Both the position numbers and the translations under genes were made by a program. The notes below the pieces were generated by a model. It made no database searches. It was not told the origin of the DNA and was given only the letters and a program-made list of their open reading frames with translations. DNA of 64,000 bases from Paracoccaceae bacterium (GTDB taxonomy: Bacteria; Pseudomonadota; Alphaproteobacteria; Rhodobacterales; Rhodobacteraceae): contig JAIOYF010000009.1 of the NCBI GenBank assembly GCA_021741245.1, positions 62,001-126,000 on the forward strand, in the 5' to 3' direction. Within the stretch, counting starts at the first letter, position 1, and each line of letters starts with the position of its first letter. Shown here one piece after another: positions 18,231 through 27,168 of the stretch.

Positions 18231-19169
18231 ATGAGCTGGAACCCCGCCCTCGACCCAAGCATCCCCATCGGCGACGCCGTCGATGCGATTGAAACCGTCA
18301 TCGTCGCCCGCGCCCGTGATCTTGGTGGGTTCGAGGTGCGCCGCGCCTTGCCCGCAGCCAAACGGCAGATGGTCGGTCCCTTCATCTTTTTCGACCAGAT
18401 GGGTCCGGCCGAATTTCTGACCGATCAAGGCATCGACGTGCGCCCGCATCCGCATATCGGCCTTGGCACCGTGACCTATCTTATGAAGGGCCGCATCCAC
18501 CACCGCGACAGCCTTGGCACCGATCAATGGATCGAACCGGGCGCGGTGAACTGGATGCTTGCGGGGCAGGGGATCACCCATTCCGAACGGCAAGACGGCG
18601 CGCAACGCCTTGGCCCGCACAGCCTCTTTGGCCTGCAAACTTGGCTCGCCCTGCCAAAATCGCGTGAGGACGACCCTGCGGCCTTTCTGCACACCACCAA
18701 AGACAGCCTGCCCCTGCTGGAGGGCGAGGGAAAGACCCTGCGCCTGATCCTTGGCACCGCTTACGGCGAAAGCGCGCCCGTGCCGCTGGGGTTTGAGGCA
18801 TTCTATGCCGATGCCACCCTTGCCCCCCACGCAAGCCTGCCCATGCCCGACAATCATGAGGATCGCGGCGCCTATGTCTTGCAAGGTGAGGTCACCATCG
18901 CGGGCCAAACCTTTGGCACCGGACAAATGCTGGTCTTTCGCCCCGGGGATCAGATCAGCCTCAAGGCGGGCGCGCAGGGCGCAAGGGTGATGCTGCTGGG
19001 GGGCGCCACAATGGACGGCCCGCGCCACATCTGGTGGAACTTCGTGGCCTCCTCCCGCGAACGGATCGACGCGGCGCGCGAGGCATGGCGCGCAGGCGAT
19101 TGGGCGCATGGCCGCTTTCACCTGCCCCCGAATGACGCGGCAGAGTTCATCCCGGCCCCGGACCGCTAG
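18231..19169 (+). CDS. Pirin family protein
   Basis: A 312-residue bicupin. The N-terminal pirin domain has the metal-site sequence RPHPHIGLGTVTYL (two His) and later GQGITHSER, and the C-terminal domain covers about 180-290. Bacterial pirins are metal-binding proteins, some with quercetinase activity, others controlling pyruvate metabolism; the role here is not determined. The AAGGAGG ribosome site fixes the start. It converges with the polysaccharide deacetylase gene. Confidence 0.9.
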   Translation: MSWNPALDPSIPIGDAVDAIETVIVARARDLGGFEVRRALPAAKRQMVGPFIFFDQMGPAEFLTDQGIDVRPHPHIGLGTVTYLMKGRIHHRDSLGTDQWIEPGAVNWMLAGQGITHSERQDGAQRLGPHSLFGLQTWLALPKSREDDPAAFLHTTKDSLPLLEGEGKTLRLILGTAYGESAPVPLGFEAFYADATLAPHASLPMPDNHEDRGAYVLQGEVTIAGQTFGTGQMLVFRPGDQISLKAGAQGARVMLLGGATMDGPRHIWWNFVASSRERIDAAREAWRAGDWAHGRFHLPPNDAAEFIPAPDR

Positions 19170-19242
19170 CCCGCGGCCGAGGGCGGCACAACGGCCCACT
19201 CAGCCAACGGCGCACCCCATGACCAAAGGGCAGGGCATAGGC

Positions 19243-20049
19243 TCAGCTCGTCTCCACCCGCCGGAACGCCCGGTTCTGCCAGCGTGGCCAGCCGATGATT
19301 TCCGACACCGCCACGAATTTCAGCCCCCGCCCGGCCAGCGCGCCCAGCGTCTCGGGCATCGCATCCACCGTGCCGCGATGGATATCATGGCTTAGCACGA
19401 TAGAACCCCGATGCGCGCCCTTCAGAATACGCGTCGTCACGGTCGCAGACCCCGGCCGCTTCCAATCGCGCGGGTCCACATCCCACAGGATCGTCGGCAT
19501 CCGGCGCGACTCATGCAGCATGCTGCGCTGCCTTTTGGTAAAGGCCCCATAGGGCGGGCGGAACGTCACCGGGGGCCGCCCCGTGGCCTGCCAGATGGCA
19601 AGGGTCGTGCGGTCAATCTGCGCATACATCGCCGCATCGCCATAGCCCGACAGATCGGGATGCGACCAGCTGTGATTGCCAATCTCATGCCCTTCATCGG
19701 CGATCCGTGCGGCGAGCTTTGGCCACTGCGCCACCCGGTTCCCGATCAGATAGAACGTCGCCCGCGCCTTTTGTTCGCGCAGCATGTCCAGCAGCCGGGG
19801 GGTATTGGTCGGATGCGGCCCGTCATCAAAGGTCATCGCCACCAGCGGCTGGCTGATCTTGACCGACGCGATGGTCGAGGGCTCCCGCGTGCCCAGATCA
19901 TTGGGCAGCGCGATCTGGGGCCGCCCGCCCGCCTCGGCCATCCGGGGCAGCAAGGGCAGACCAAGCAGCGCCGCCGTCCCCCCGATCATGCCCCGCCGCG
20001 ACACCACCGCAGGCCCGCCAAGGGGCGGCCTTTCAAACACATCACTCAT
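19243..20049 (-). CDS. Tat-exported polysaccharide deacetylase (NodB homology)
   Basis: A 268-residue predicted extracytoplasmic carbohydrate esterase family 4 enzyme. The N-terminal SRRGMIGGTAALLGLPLL is a twin-arginine-type signal. NodB motifs follow in order: TFDDGPHP (catalytic base and metal Asp), HEIGNHSWSHP (metal His pair), RPPYG, WDVDPRDW and IVLSHD. All expected catalytic residues are present. The start at 20049 is preferred because a GGGGGAG ribosome site precedes it. Substrate (peptidoglycan, chitooligosaccharide or exopolysaccharide) is unknown. Confidence 0.88.
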   Translation of the reverse strand: MSDVFERPPLGGPAVVSRRGMIGGTAALLGLPLLPRMAEAGGRPQIALPNDLGTREPSTIASVKISQPLVAMTFDDGPHPTNTPRLLDMLREQKARATFYLIGNRVAQWPKLAARIADEGHEIGNHSWSHPDLSGYGDAAMYAQIDRTTLAIWQATGRPPVTFRPPYGAFTKRQRSMLHESRRMPTILWDVDPRDWKRPGSATVTTRILKGAHRGSIVLSHDIHRGTVDAMPETLGALAGRGLKFVAVSEIIGWPRWQNRAFRRVETS

Positions 20050-20451
20050 CAACCCACTCCCCCGAGGCAAGGGCACCGCGAAACGGGCACCGGAACAACG
20101 ACTTGCGGGGCAAGCTGGCAGCAAATCCCCAATAACCGTCTGACTGTGCGCAATCTGCGGAGTGTGGCAAATGTTTTTTGTCAGATTGCCGCGCGGTCCA
20201 GCCTAAAAGGTAAGGGAGGCAGACCTTTGGCTATGGGGGGCTGGCGCGCAACGGCCCTTTTGCCATCCCCAGGGCCAAGGCGCCCCTTTGCCCCCGTTGG
20301 GTGGCCCGTGGGGGGGAATCATCGCGCCCATCCACCCCCCAAACGCGTCCTTGGAAAAAATCTGGCTTTTCGCAAAACCCCCGCTTGACGCCCCCCGCGT
20401 CGCCGCCTAAAAGCCCCTCCACACACCAAGCGAATGCTTGATGTCAGATGC
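20050..20451. other. Intergenic region without recognised gene
   Basis: Four hundred bases between the deacetylase start and the first tRNA-Asp. The right end holds the tRNA promoter; the rest is GC-rich with several homopolymer C and G runs, and I see no coding or RNA signature. Confidence 0.5.
20385..20413 (+). promoter_or_regulatory. Promoter of tRNA-Asp copy 1
   Basis: A -35 box TTGACG at 20385 and -10 box TAAAAG at 20408 are 17 bases apart, with the mature tRNA beginning about 40 bases downstream. The same CCGCTTGACGCC string precedes the second tRNA-Asp gene. Confidence 0.7.
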
Positions 20452-20528
20452 GCGGTTGTAGCTCAGTTGGTTAGAGTACCGGCCTGTCACGCCGGGGGTC
20501 GCGGGTTCGAGCCCCGTCAACCGCGCCA
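20452..20528 (+). tRNA. tRNA-Asp (anticodon GTC), copy 1
   Basis: A 77-nt cloverleaf with acceptor GCGGTTG/CAACCGC, anticodon loop CTGTCAC (anticodon GTC), T-loop GGTTCGAGCC and an encoded CCA. It is identical to the copy at 22155-22231. Confidence 0.97.
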
Positions 20529-20535
20529 CTTCTCC

Positions 20536-20562
20536 AAAGCCCTCGCGAAAGCGGGGGCTTTT
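20536..20562 (+). terminator. Terminator of tRNA-Asp copy 1
   Basis: An 11-bp stem AAAGCCCTCGC/GCGGGGGCTTT (one G-T pair) closes a GAAA loop and is followed by TT, starting 7 bases after the tRNA. Confidence 0.75.
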
Positions 20563-20598
20563 GGGTTTCTGGGGGGCTTACACATCCGGTTGCACTCG

Positions 20599-21957
20599 CT
20601 ACTTGACCAGTTTGCTGGCAGCGGCCCATGCCGCAATGAAACTCGCGGCAATCGGGTTGTTCGGGCCGATAAAGTAGACAGCCCCGGCCACCGCGCCAAG
20701 ACGCCCGAGAAAGCCCAGTGTCCGCGCAATCTCGCCCGCGGCTTCCTTCGAGAAATGCGCTCCAAAGCCATCGGACGCCTTTGCCGCCTTGGCCGCTTTC
20801 AATTCCTCCGTCAACTTTTCCAAGCTGGCTTCCAGATGGGCAATCCGTAACTGCAACTCTTCGACGCGGTTCTTGTCCTTGGGACCAATCCGCGCCGCGC
20901 CAAGGCCTTGCAAAGCCTCGGCAACGCCCTCCAAGGCCAACAGCGCCTCTGGCAGATCATTGGTCCTGCTTCGCACCTCCCTCAGTGCAACGCGAATTTG
21001 CTCCGCCACCCCTTGCGCCGTCGTTTGCGTCATCTGCGGTTCTCGCAGCAGGAATTTGATCTGGATCGCCGAGGTTCTGACCTTGACCGCGCTGCGCGAG
21101 ATTGGCGGCTCTGCGCGCAACCCAGTCTGCTCATGCTCTGCATCGCCCCCAATCGGCTGCGGCGGCTTGCCGTCAGGGCGGGCGCGCGGCGTATAGGGCT
21201 GGGGCCAAGGGGGCAGGGTTTTCAGATAGGCAAGGGTGTCGCGCGTGCGTCTTTTGTCATCTTCGATTCCGGCCATACGAGCCAGTTCGGCATCCCGCGC
21301 CGTGGCGGGGGTATCGCCAAAACTAAGGCCGCTGGGCAGGCTATCCCACTTAAAGGGCAGGTCACGGATCGGGCGCAGATCGGTGATCTGGGTGCCTTGC
21401 AGCCAGAGGCTCTCCAACCTGGTCAAGTTGCCGAGGGGGGCAATGTCTGCGACCCGGGTGCCCTCCAGCCCGAGGGCCTGCAACCTGTTCAGTGTGGCGA
21501 GGGGAGCAAGGTCGGTGATCTGGGTGCCCTGCAGCACAAGGGTCTCCAACCCGGTCAAGTTGGCGAGAGGGGTAAAGTCGGTGATTAGGGTGTTTCCCAG
21601 CCCGAGGTGCAGCAAGCCGGTCAAGTTGACGAGGGCGTCAAGGGCTGTGATCTGGGTGCCCTCCAGCCAGAGGTCCTGCAACCTGTTGAGGGTGGCAAGG
21701 GGAGCAAGGTCAGTGATCTGGGTGCCGCCCAGCAGGAGCGTTTGCAGCCCTGTCAGGGTGGCGAGGGGCGCAAGGTCGGTGATCTGAGGACCCGACAGCC
21801 GAAGGGTCTGCAACCTGGTTAGGGTGGCGAGTTCCGGGGGAATGCGCCTTAGGGCGTGGCAGTCGGGCGTGTCGAAATCGACCGAGGTTTGCCCCTTATC
21901 CCGCGCCATTGCGATGATATCCAGCGCGGCCTGATATGCATCTTCTTCTGCGCTCAT
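20599..21957 (-). CDS. Leucine-rich-repeat protein with coiled coil and C-terminal membrane segment
   Basis: A 452-residue protein of unknown function. Residues 1-42 resemble the cap seen before bacterial LRR blocks (ALDIIAMARDKGQTSVDF). Residues 43-197 are seven 22-residue leucine-rich repeats with consensus LATLxxLQxLxLxGTQITDLAP, a form used as recognition surface in TIR, ROCO and internalin-like proteins. A polar linker follows, then a coiled coil around 365-400 (VEELQLRIAHLEASLEKL) and a hydrophobic Gly/Ala-rich end that could span the membrane. There is no signal peptide. A ribosome site AGGTGGAG precedes the ATG. The gene stands alone between two identical tRNA-Asp genes, suggesting accessory DNA. 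A role as a sensor/effector, for example in defence, is speculation. Confidence 0.8.
   Translation of the reverse strand: MSAEEDAYQAALDIIAMARDKGQTSVDFDTPDCHALRRIPPELATLTRLQTLRLSGPQITDLAPLATLTGLQTLLLGGTQITDLAPLATLNRLQDLWLEGTQITALDALVNLTGLLHLGLGNTLITDFTPLANLTGLETLVLQGTQITDLAPLATLNRLQALGLEGTRVADIAPLGNLTRLESLWLQGTQITDLRPIRDLPFKWDSLPSGLSFGDTPATARDAELARMAGIEDDKRRTRDTLAYLKTLPPWPQPYTPRARPDGKPPQPIGGDAEHEQTGLRAEPPISRSAVKVRTSAIQIKFLLREPQMTQTTAQGVAEQIRVALREVRSRTNDLPEALLALEGVAEALQGLGAARIGPKDKNRVEELQLRIAHLEASLEKLTEELKAAKAAKASDGFGAHFSKEAAGEIARTLGFLGRLGAVAGAVYFIGPNNPIAASFIAAWAAASKLVK
21366..21831. repeat. 66-bp-period tandem repeats encoding LRR units
   Basis: The DNA for the seven LRR units repeats with a 66-base period. 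On the plus strand the recurring words are GCAAGGTCGGTGATCTGGGT and close variants. Near-identical units suggest recent expansion or gene conversion. Confidence 0.8.
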
Positions 21958-22114
21958 GCGTTATTTCTCCACCTGCCTCTGGCGCGATCATAGGTGGTCT
22001 TTGCAATGGGGCAATGGTGCTGACTGTCTGCACACAGGGTGTACCGGGGGTGCACGCGGGGTGACAGGCGGTTTTGGCCCCGTCGGCTTTGATCATTTTG
22101 CCTCACGGTTCCGC

Positions 22115-22143
22115 TTGACGCCATCTGTGGCGCGGGCTATCAG
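22115..22143 (+). promoter_or_regulatory. Promoter of tRNA-Asp copy 2
   Basis: A -35 box TTGACG at 22115 and -10 box TATCAG at 22138 are separated by 17 bases; the tRNA begins 11 bases after the -10. The flanking CCGCTTGACGCC matches copy 1. Confidence 0.65.
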
Positions 22144-22154
22144 CCCTCCATCGC

Positions 22155-22231
22155 GCGGTTGTAGCTCAGTTGGTTAGAGTACCGGCCTGTCACGCCGGGG
22201 GTCGCGGGTTCGAGCCCCGTCAACCGCGCCA
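22155..22231 (+). tRNA. tRNA-Asp (anticodon GTC), copy 2
   Basis: Identical over all 77 nt to the tRNA at 20452-20528, including CCA. The direct repeat covers 82 bases in total, because two bases before and three bases after the tRNA also match. Confidence 0.97.
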
Positions 22232-22256
22232 CTTTCCTTATTTGTGATTGAAATCA

Positions 22257-22276
22257 GCCGCTTCTGCGGCCGTTTT
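22257..22276 (+). terminator. Terminator of tRNA-Asp copy 2
   Basis: A GCCGC/GCGGC stem with TTCT loop is followed by CGTTTT, ending at the converging dddP stop codon. The stem is short. Confidence 0.5.
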
Positions 22277-23616
22277 CATTTGCCCATCAGGCTTGTGTCA
22301 AATGGATAGCGGGTCAGGTTTTCATATCCGGTATCGGTGATAAGCACTTGATCCTCCAGCTTAATCGAGAAATCGCCGCCCTCCGGGCTGACCAAAGCCT
22401 CCACACACAGAACCATGCCCGGCTCCAAGGCCACGTCAAAGGCCCCCTCAACCCAAGTGTCCGGATAGGGCACAAAGGGCCATTCATCGCACAGCCCAAC
22501 CCCGTGCATCTTGCAAGAATACTTTTGTTTCCAATGGCTTGTGGCCAGTTGGTGACCCCCGAAAACAAGTTCCTTGATGGTCACGCCCGGTTTCAGCATC
22601 GCCATGTTCTCGGCAATATGGTCACGGGCGTGATGCATGGCGGCCACCATGTCGGGCCGTGGCTTGGCGTCACCAATCCACCACGTGCGGCTGATGTCGA
22701 TACAGATGCCATAGCAGCCGATCAGATCGGTATCAAAGGCAACGATTTCATTGGGTTGCACGATGCGGGGGCCACATTCCTGAAACCACGGATTGGTGCG
22801 CGGACCACTGGCCAGCAGCCGCGTCTCGATCCACTCGCCCCCCCGCCGGATATTGCCCCGGTGCAGTTCGGCCCAGATATCATCCTCACTCACCCCACCT
22901 TTTGGCACCTCAGACCGGGCAAAAACCTCCATTTCGGCAATCGCCGCTTCGCAGGCCCGATGCGCCGCGCGCATCGCCAAAATCTCATCCGGGCCTTTGA
23001 TCGCGCGCGTGCGTTCGGTGACAACCTCACCTTCAAGTACCTGAAATCCAATGTTTTCCAGCGCGCGCAGGCCATGGATCATGATCTTGTCCACGGCCAG
23101 TTTGCGGTTGCTTCCGGCATGGGCGCGCATGACCTCTTCAACCTGATTGGCAAAGCTGCGGGCATCTTGTTGGGTGTGATCGCCGCAGACGTTGTAAAAA
23201 AACGACGCACCCGAGCGCAGTTCGGCCACGCGCGGGTTGAAGGTCACCAAGAAGGGCGAATTCTTGTATTCCCACATCACCATGTGTCCATCCGCACACA
23301 GCAGACAGGCCCGAAACGGGTTATGGCTGTTCCACAACTGCATATTGGTCGTATCGGTCGCATAGCGGATATTGAGCGGATCAAACATCAGAAGCCCGCC
23401 AATTTCACGATCAACCAGACTTTGCGTCAACCGCCGCCACCGGCAATCACGCATGCGGTCCAGATTGGGCAGGTCGACTCCCTCGGCGGCCCATTCGGCA
23501 AAGGCCAGTTGCGTCGGCCCGATTTCCACGCGGTCATTGTCGTTGGGGGTTCCGTCACCAAGGGCTGAGCCACGGGATGGGTCGATCTTGCGTCGCTGGG
23601 CATAGGGGATGTTCAT
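22276..23616 (-). CDS. dddP: DMSP lyase DddP
   Basis: A 446-residue M24-fold metalloenzyme that splits dimethylsulfoniopropionate into dimethyl sulfide and acrylate in marine bacteria. The length and numbering match characterised Roseobacter DddP. The metal ligands Asp295, Asp297, Asp307, His371, Glu406 and Glu421 and the catalytic Asp377 are all present at those positions. Characteristic segments include DPSRG near 12-16, FDPLNIRYATDTTNMQLWN and MHGVGLCDEWP. The ATG at 23616 follows a GGAGG site; the frame stays open upstream but into the divergent gene. It converges with a tRNA-Asp gene and is divergent from a DUF3445 gene. Confidence 0.96.
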   Translation of the reverse strand: MNIPYAQRRKIDPSRGSALGDGTPNDNDRVEIGPTQLAFAEWAAEGVDLPNLDRMRDCRWRRLTQSLVDREIGGLLMFDPLNIRYATDTTNMQLWNSHNPFRACLLCADGHMVMWEYKNSPFLVTFNPRVAELRSGASFFYNVCGDHTQQDARSFANQVEEVMRAHAGSNRKLAVDKIMIHGLRALENIGFQVLEGEVVTERTRAIKGPDEILAMRAAHRACEAAIAEMEVFARSEVPKGGVSEDDIWAELHRGNIRRGGEWIETRLLASGPRTNPWFQECGPRIVQPNEIVAFDTDLIGCYGICIDISRTWWIGDAKPRPDMVAAMHHARDHIAENMAMLKPGVTIKELVFGGHQLATSHWKQKYSCKMHGVGLCDEWPFVPYPDTWVEGAFDVALEPGMVLCVEALVSPEGGDFSIKLEDQVLITDTGYENLTRYPFDTSLMGK

Positions 23617-23752
23617 GGTTGCCTCCGGCTGTCTGGAAAATCCTGTGGCGCGGGCGGGCAGGCGTCTTGTTCGATCCCGACACGGCATGTCGCTTCCTTG
23701 AACGGAACCGCAGAGACTAGGCAGGCGCGGGGGCTGTCGGATATGAGGGGGC
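23617..23752. promoter_or_regulatory. Shared promoter region of dddP and the DUF3445 gene
   Basis: These 136 bases separate two divergent starts. The dddP ribosome site GGAGG is at the left end. No clear palindromic operator or consensus -35/-10 pair was found by eye, but control signals for both genes must lie here. Confidence 0.5.
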
Positions 23753-24544
23753 ATGGAAACTGTTTTGCACAAGAGCTTACCCTTTGCCCCATGGGCCGAT
23801 GCACGGACGCGTCGGTTGCCCGGTATCTTGCCCTTGGACATGGCCGATTGGCTGCGCGTCGATGAGGTTTATGCGGGCCAAATGCGGCTGCGCGATCGCT
23901 TGATCGCAGAGCGGCCCGATGCGGTTATCGCCCAGACCCCGCAGGCACGGGACGCAGTGGAGGAGCTTTACACCTTTACCCTGTCCCACCTTCCGGGTGG
24001 GTTCAGTCATGCGGGGGATGTTATCACGCGGCCTGATGGTGTGCGTGTGACCTTGGACGCATCGCGCCCCTTGCACAGTCTGGGGCGTGTCGTTCAGCAA
24101 GACCTGTGCCTGATGCAAGAGGACGGGCAGGGCGAGCATTGTCTTTCTGCGGCCGTGCTGTGCTTTCCGGCTGGCTGGACGCTGTCTGAAAAGGTGGGCC
24201 TGCCGATGATGCGCATCCATCTGCCAGTCGCAAAATATACCGAGGATGTTGGGCGCCGCGTCCAACGCTTGTTGGATGCTGTGCGACCAGAAACGCCGCT
24301 GTGGCGTGCAAATGCCCATTTGTCGCGGGCACCCCTGTTCCACCCGCTGTCAGAACACGCGCCCAAGGACCTGCATGAGCAAGGGGAGATGCCCTTTATC
24401 CGGTCAGAGCGTCAATGCCTGATCCGCCTGCCACGCAGTCGTGCGGTGGTGTTTTCCATCCATACTTATCTTCTGCGCCGCGAGGATCTGACCCCGGCAC
24501 AAGACGAGGCGCTGACCGCCCACGCCATCCATCGCGCCTCTTAG
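23753..24544 (+). CDS. DUF3445 protein, heme-dependent oxidative N-demethylase family
   Basis: A 263-residue protein of the DUF3445 family. Characterised members are the heme PAS-fold subunit of oxidative N-demethylases and the DmmA subunit of dimethylamine monooxygenase in marine Roseobacters. Family segments seen are LPFAPWADARTRRLPGI at the N-terminus, the central QQDLCLMQ, and RSERQCLIRLPRSRAVVFSIHTYLL near the C-terminus. The partner reductase and ferredoxin-like subunits (DmmB, DmmC) are not nearby, so substrate and electron donor are unknown. Its position opposite dddP suggests metabolism of a methylated osmolyte product, which is inference. Its stop overlaps that of the converging hypothetical gene. 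Confidence 0.85.
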   Translation: METVLHKSLPFAPWADARTRRLPGILPLDMADWLRVDEVYAGQMRLRDRLIAERPDAVIAQTPQARDAVEELYTFTLSHLPGGFSHAGDVITRPDGVRVTLDASRPLHSLGRVVQQDLCLMQEDGQGEHCLSAAVLCFPAGWTLSEKVGLPMMRIHLPVAKYTEDVGRRVQRLLDAVRPETPLWRANAHLSRAPLFHPLSEHAPKDLHEQGEMPFIRSERQCLIRLPRSRAVVFSIHTYLLRREDLTPAQDEALTAHAIHRAS

Positions 24545-25035
24545 AAGAACGGGTGAAGCGGGATCGTGACAAGGGCCACAACAGCGCCTGCTGCGATGCG
24601 CAAAACGTCCTTGGGTGTTGGGTGGCGGAGGCTATGAATCTGCCCATTCATTTCGGCATGGAGATCGGCAAGATTCTCACGGATTTGCTTCATCTTGCGC
24701 GGGCGCGTAGCCAAGAGTTCGGTGATGCGCAGATCAAGCGCATCAATCAGCTCCGGGCTCGTCTCTGCAAAGATGTTGTCGATCTGGCCTGCGTGATCAT
24801 GGCCCAAACGCTTTGCCATGCGGGCGCGCGCCTTTTGGAGGCGTGGGTTTGCTGTGGAATGGAGGGCACCATCGTCAAGGTCGATGAAGAGGTTGTCGAT
24901 CTGGGCGCCTGAAGGCTTTTGGGATTTGCGGAAGATGGGTGCAAGGACTGTGCAGTGTGGTACGGGCAAGCATGCATCCGGACGGTGGGTGCGGGGGGCA
25001 TCTGAACGGAGGACGATGCGACGAACTGGTGTCAT
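24541..25035 (-). CDS. Hypothetical protein with C-terminal membrane segment
   Basis: A 164-residue protein I do not recognise. The central part is charged and helical, carries two similar short segments (AQIDNLFIDL and GQIDNIFAET), and ends with a hydrophobic stretch (VLRIAAGAVVALVTIPLH) that could anchor it in the membrane. The ATG at 25035 is preferred because AAAGGA lies eight bases upstream; an ATG nine bases earlier is too close. The stop shares bases with the DUF3445 stop. The plus strand here also has open frames, so gene status is less certain than for neighbours. Confidence 0.5.
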   Translation of the reverse strand: MTPVRRIVLRSDAPRTHRPDACLPVPHCTVLAPIFRKSQKPSGAQIDNLFIDLDDGALHSTANPRLQKARARMAKRLGHDHAGQIDNIFAETSPELIDALDLRITELLATRPRKMKQIRENLADLHAEMNGQIHSLRHPTPKDVLRIAAGAVVALVTIPLHPFF

Positions 25036-25116
25036 GGTATGCATCCTTTCTGGACAGCGGGGTGTGTTACCCCTGAAAGAATGATGGCATGTTGAATGAC
25101 GTCACGTCACGGACGC

Positions 25117-25142
25117 AAAAGGCCACCCGAAGGTGGCCTTTC
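25117..25142 (-). terminator. Terminator of glnBA operon
   Basis: A 10-bp stem (AAAGGCCACC/GGTGGCCTTT on the plus strand) lies 23 bases after the glnA stop and ends in T residues on the minus strand. Confidence 0.85.
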
Positions 25143-25164
25143 GATATCATCCTATCCGCTTGGA

Positions 25165-26574
25165 TCAGCAGGAATAGTACATCGCATACTCGATTGGGTG
25201 CGGTGTGTGCTCGTAGGCGTAAACCTCTTCCCACTTCAGCGCCATGTAACCTTCGAGCTGGTCCTTGGTGAACACGTCGCCCGCACACAAGAACTCGTGA
25301 TCTTTCTCCAGCTCTTCCAACGCTTCGCGCAAGCTGCCGCAAACGGTTGGGATCGCTGCCAGTTCTTCTGGTGGCAGATCGTAAAGATCCTTGTCAGAAG
25401 CCGGACCCGGATCGATCTTGTTCTTGATCCCGTCAAGGCCAGCCATCAAGAGTGCCGCAAAAGCCAGATAGGGGTTTGCTGCCGGATCGGGGAAGCGAGC
25501 CTCAACACGCTTTGCTTTGGGCGATTCCGTCCACGGAATACGAACGCAGCCAGAACGGTTGCGGGCCGAGAACGCACGCAGAACCGGGGCTTCGAAGCCG
25601 GGGATCAGGCGCTTGTAGCTGTTGGTCGATGGGTTCGTCAGGGCGTTGAGCGCCTTGGCGTGCTTGAGGATGCCACCGATGAAATACAGCGCCTCTTGGG
25701 AAAGGTCGGCATATTTGTCGCCGGCAAACAGCGGCTTGCCATCTTTCCAGATCGACATGTTCACGTGCATGCCGCTGCCGTTGTCGCCCTTCATGGGCTT
25801 GGGCATGAACGTCACGGTCTTGCCATAGGCAGCCGCCACGTTGTGGATGACGTATTTGTATTTCTGGATGTTGTCAGCCTGTTCGACCAGACCACCAAAG
25901 ATCATGCCCAACTCGTGCTGGCAGGTCGCCACTTCGTGGTGGTGCTTGTCAACCTTCATGCCCATGCGCTTCATGGTCGAGAGCATCTCGCCACGAATGT
26001 CTTGCGCCTCATCCACCGGGTTCACGGGGAAGTAGCCGCCCTTGTGGGGTGCACGGTGGGCAAGGTTGCCCCCTTCCATCGCGGTGTCAGTGTTCCAGGC
26101 CGCTGCTTCGGCGTCAATCTGAAAAGCCACTTTTTGCGGCGTCACCGAATAGCGCACGTCGTCGAACAGGAAGAATTCAGCTTCGGGGCCGAAATAGGCC
26201 ACGTCACCAATACCGGTCGACTTCAGGTAGGCTTCGGCCTTGGCAGCGGTGCCACGTGGGTCGCGCGGATAGGCTTCGCCCGTATCGGGTTCCACCACGT
26301 TGCAGTGCACGCACATGGTTTTTTCAGCATAGAAAGGGTCGATATAGACCGAACCCGCATCGGGGATCAGTTTCATGTCCGACTGATCGATGGACTTCCA
26401 TCCGGCGATGGAGGAACCGTCGAACATGAAGCCTTCTTCAAAGAAGTCTTCATCCACGAGGTCAGCCACCAGCGTCACGTGCTGAAGCTTGCCTTTTGGG
26501 TCGGTGAAGCGGATGTCGACATATTCGACTTCCTCGTCCTTCATCAGTTTCAGAGCATTCTTGACTGCGCTCAT
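25165..26574 (-). CDS. glnA: Glutamine synthetase, type I
   Basis: A 469-residue ATP-dependent ammonia-assimilating enzyme. Recognisable sites are [11 protein letters not shown], the PEAEFFLFD ligand region, the GSGMHVN motif, the RIPW segment and the DLYDLPPEE loop whose Tyr is the adenylylation site, so GlnE-type control is expected. The length is normal. The frame begins MMS; the second ATG (26574) is better spaced from the AAAGG site. It is preceded by glnB, 83 bases upstream, in the standard alphaproteobacterial glnB-glnA operon. Confidence 0.97.
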   Translation of the reverse strand: MSAVKNALKLMKDEEVEYVDIRFTDPKGKLQHVTLVADLVDEDFFEEGFMFDGSSIAGWKSIDQSDMKLIPDAGSVYIDPFYAEKTMCVHCNVVEPDTGEAYPRDPRGTAAKAEAYLKSTGIGDVAYFGPEAEFFLFDDVRYSVTPQKVAFQIDAEAAAWNTDTAMEGGNLAHRAPHKGGYFPVNPVDEAQDIRGEMLSTMKRMGMKVDKHHHEVATCQHELGMIFGGLVEQADNIQKYKYVIHNVAAAYGKTVTFMPKPMKGDNGSGMHVNMSIWKDGKPLFAGDKYADLSQEALYFIGGILKHAKALNALTNPSTNSYKRLIPGFEAPVLRAFSARNRSGCVRIPWTESPKAKRVEARFPDPAANPYLAFAALLMAGLDGIKNKIDPGPASDKDLYDLPPEELAAIPTVCGSLREALEELEKDHEFLCAGDVFTKDQLEGYMALKWEEVYAYEHTPHPIEYAMYYSC

Positions 26575-26657
26575 CATGCTGCCTTTCGGTGTTAGAGTGT
26601 TTACGTCAGGCCAGGGTCATCTCTGGCCGGTGTTCAAGAGGGTCTGTTCAAAACGCC

Positions 26658-27062
<405 letters not shown>

Positions 27063-27168
27063 CTAGGGTCAAGCTGTGCCCTTGTGGCGTTGGATTCTCA
27101 CGGTACTGCCTAAATATTAATCTTAATGTCGTCAAGTTGTGCAGTTTGGAAATGGATCAGGCGCTGAA

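Noticed and set aside
21366-21831. Periodic repeats suggesting a CRISPR array
   Set aside because: The 66-base units are translated LRR repeats without variable spacers.
20450-22234. Classical integrated prophage or ICE at tRNA-Asp
   Set aside because: No integrase gene, and the repeat is a whole tRNA with promoter rather than a 3'-end att duplication.
25096-26595. 499-codon plus-strand frame
   Set aside because: Exact antisense of glnA; the minus-strand product has full glutamine synthetase motifs.
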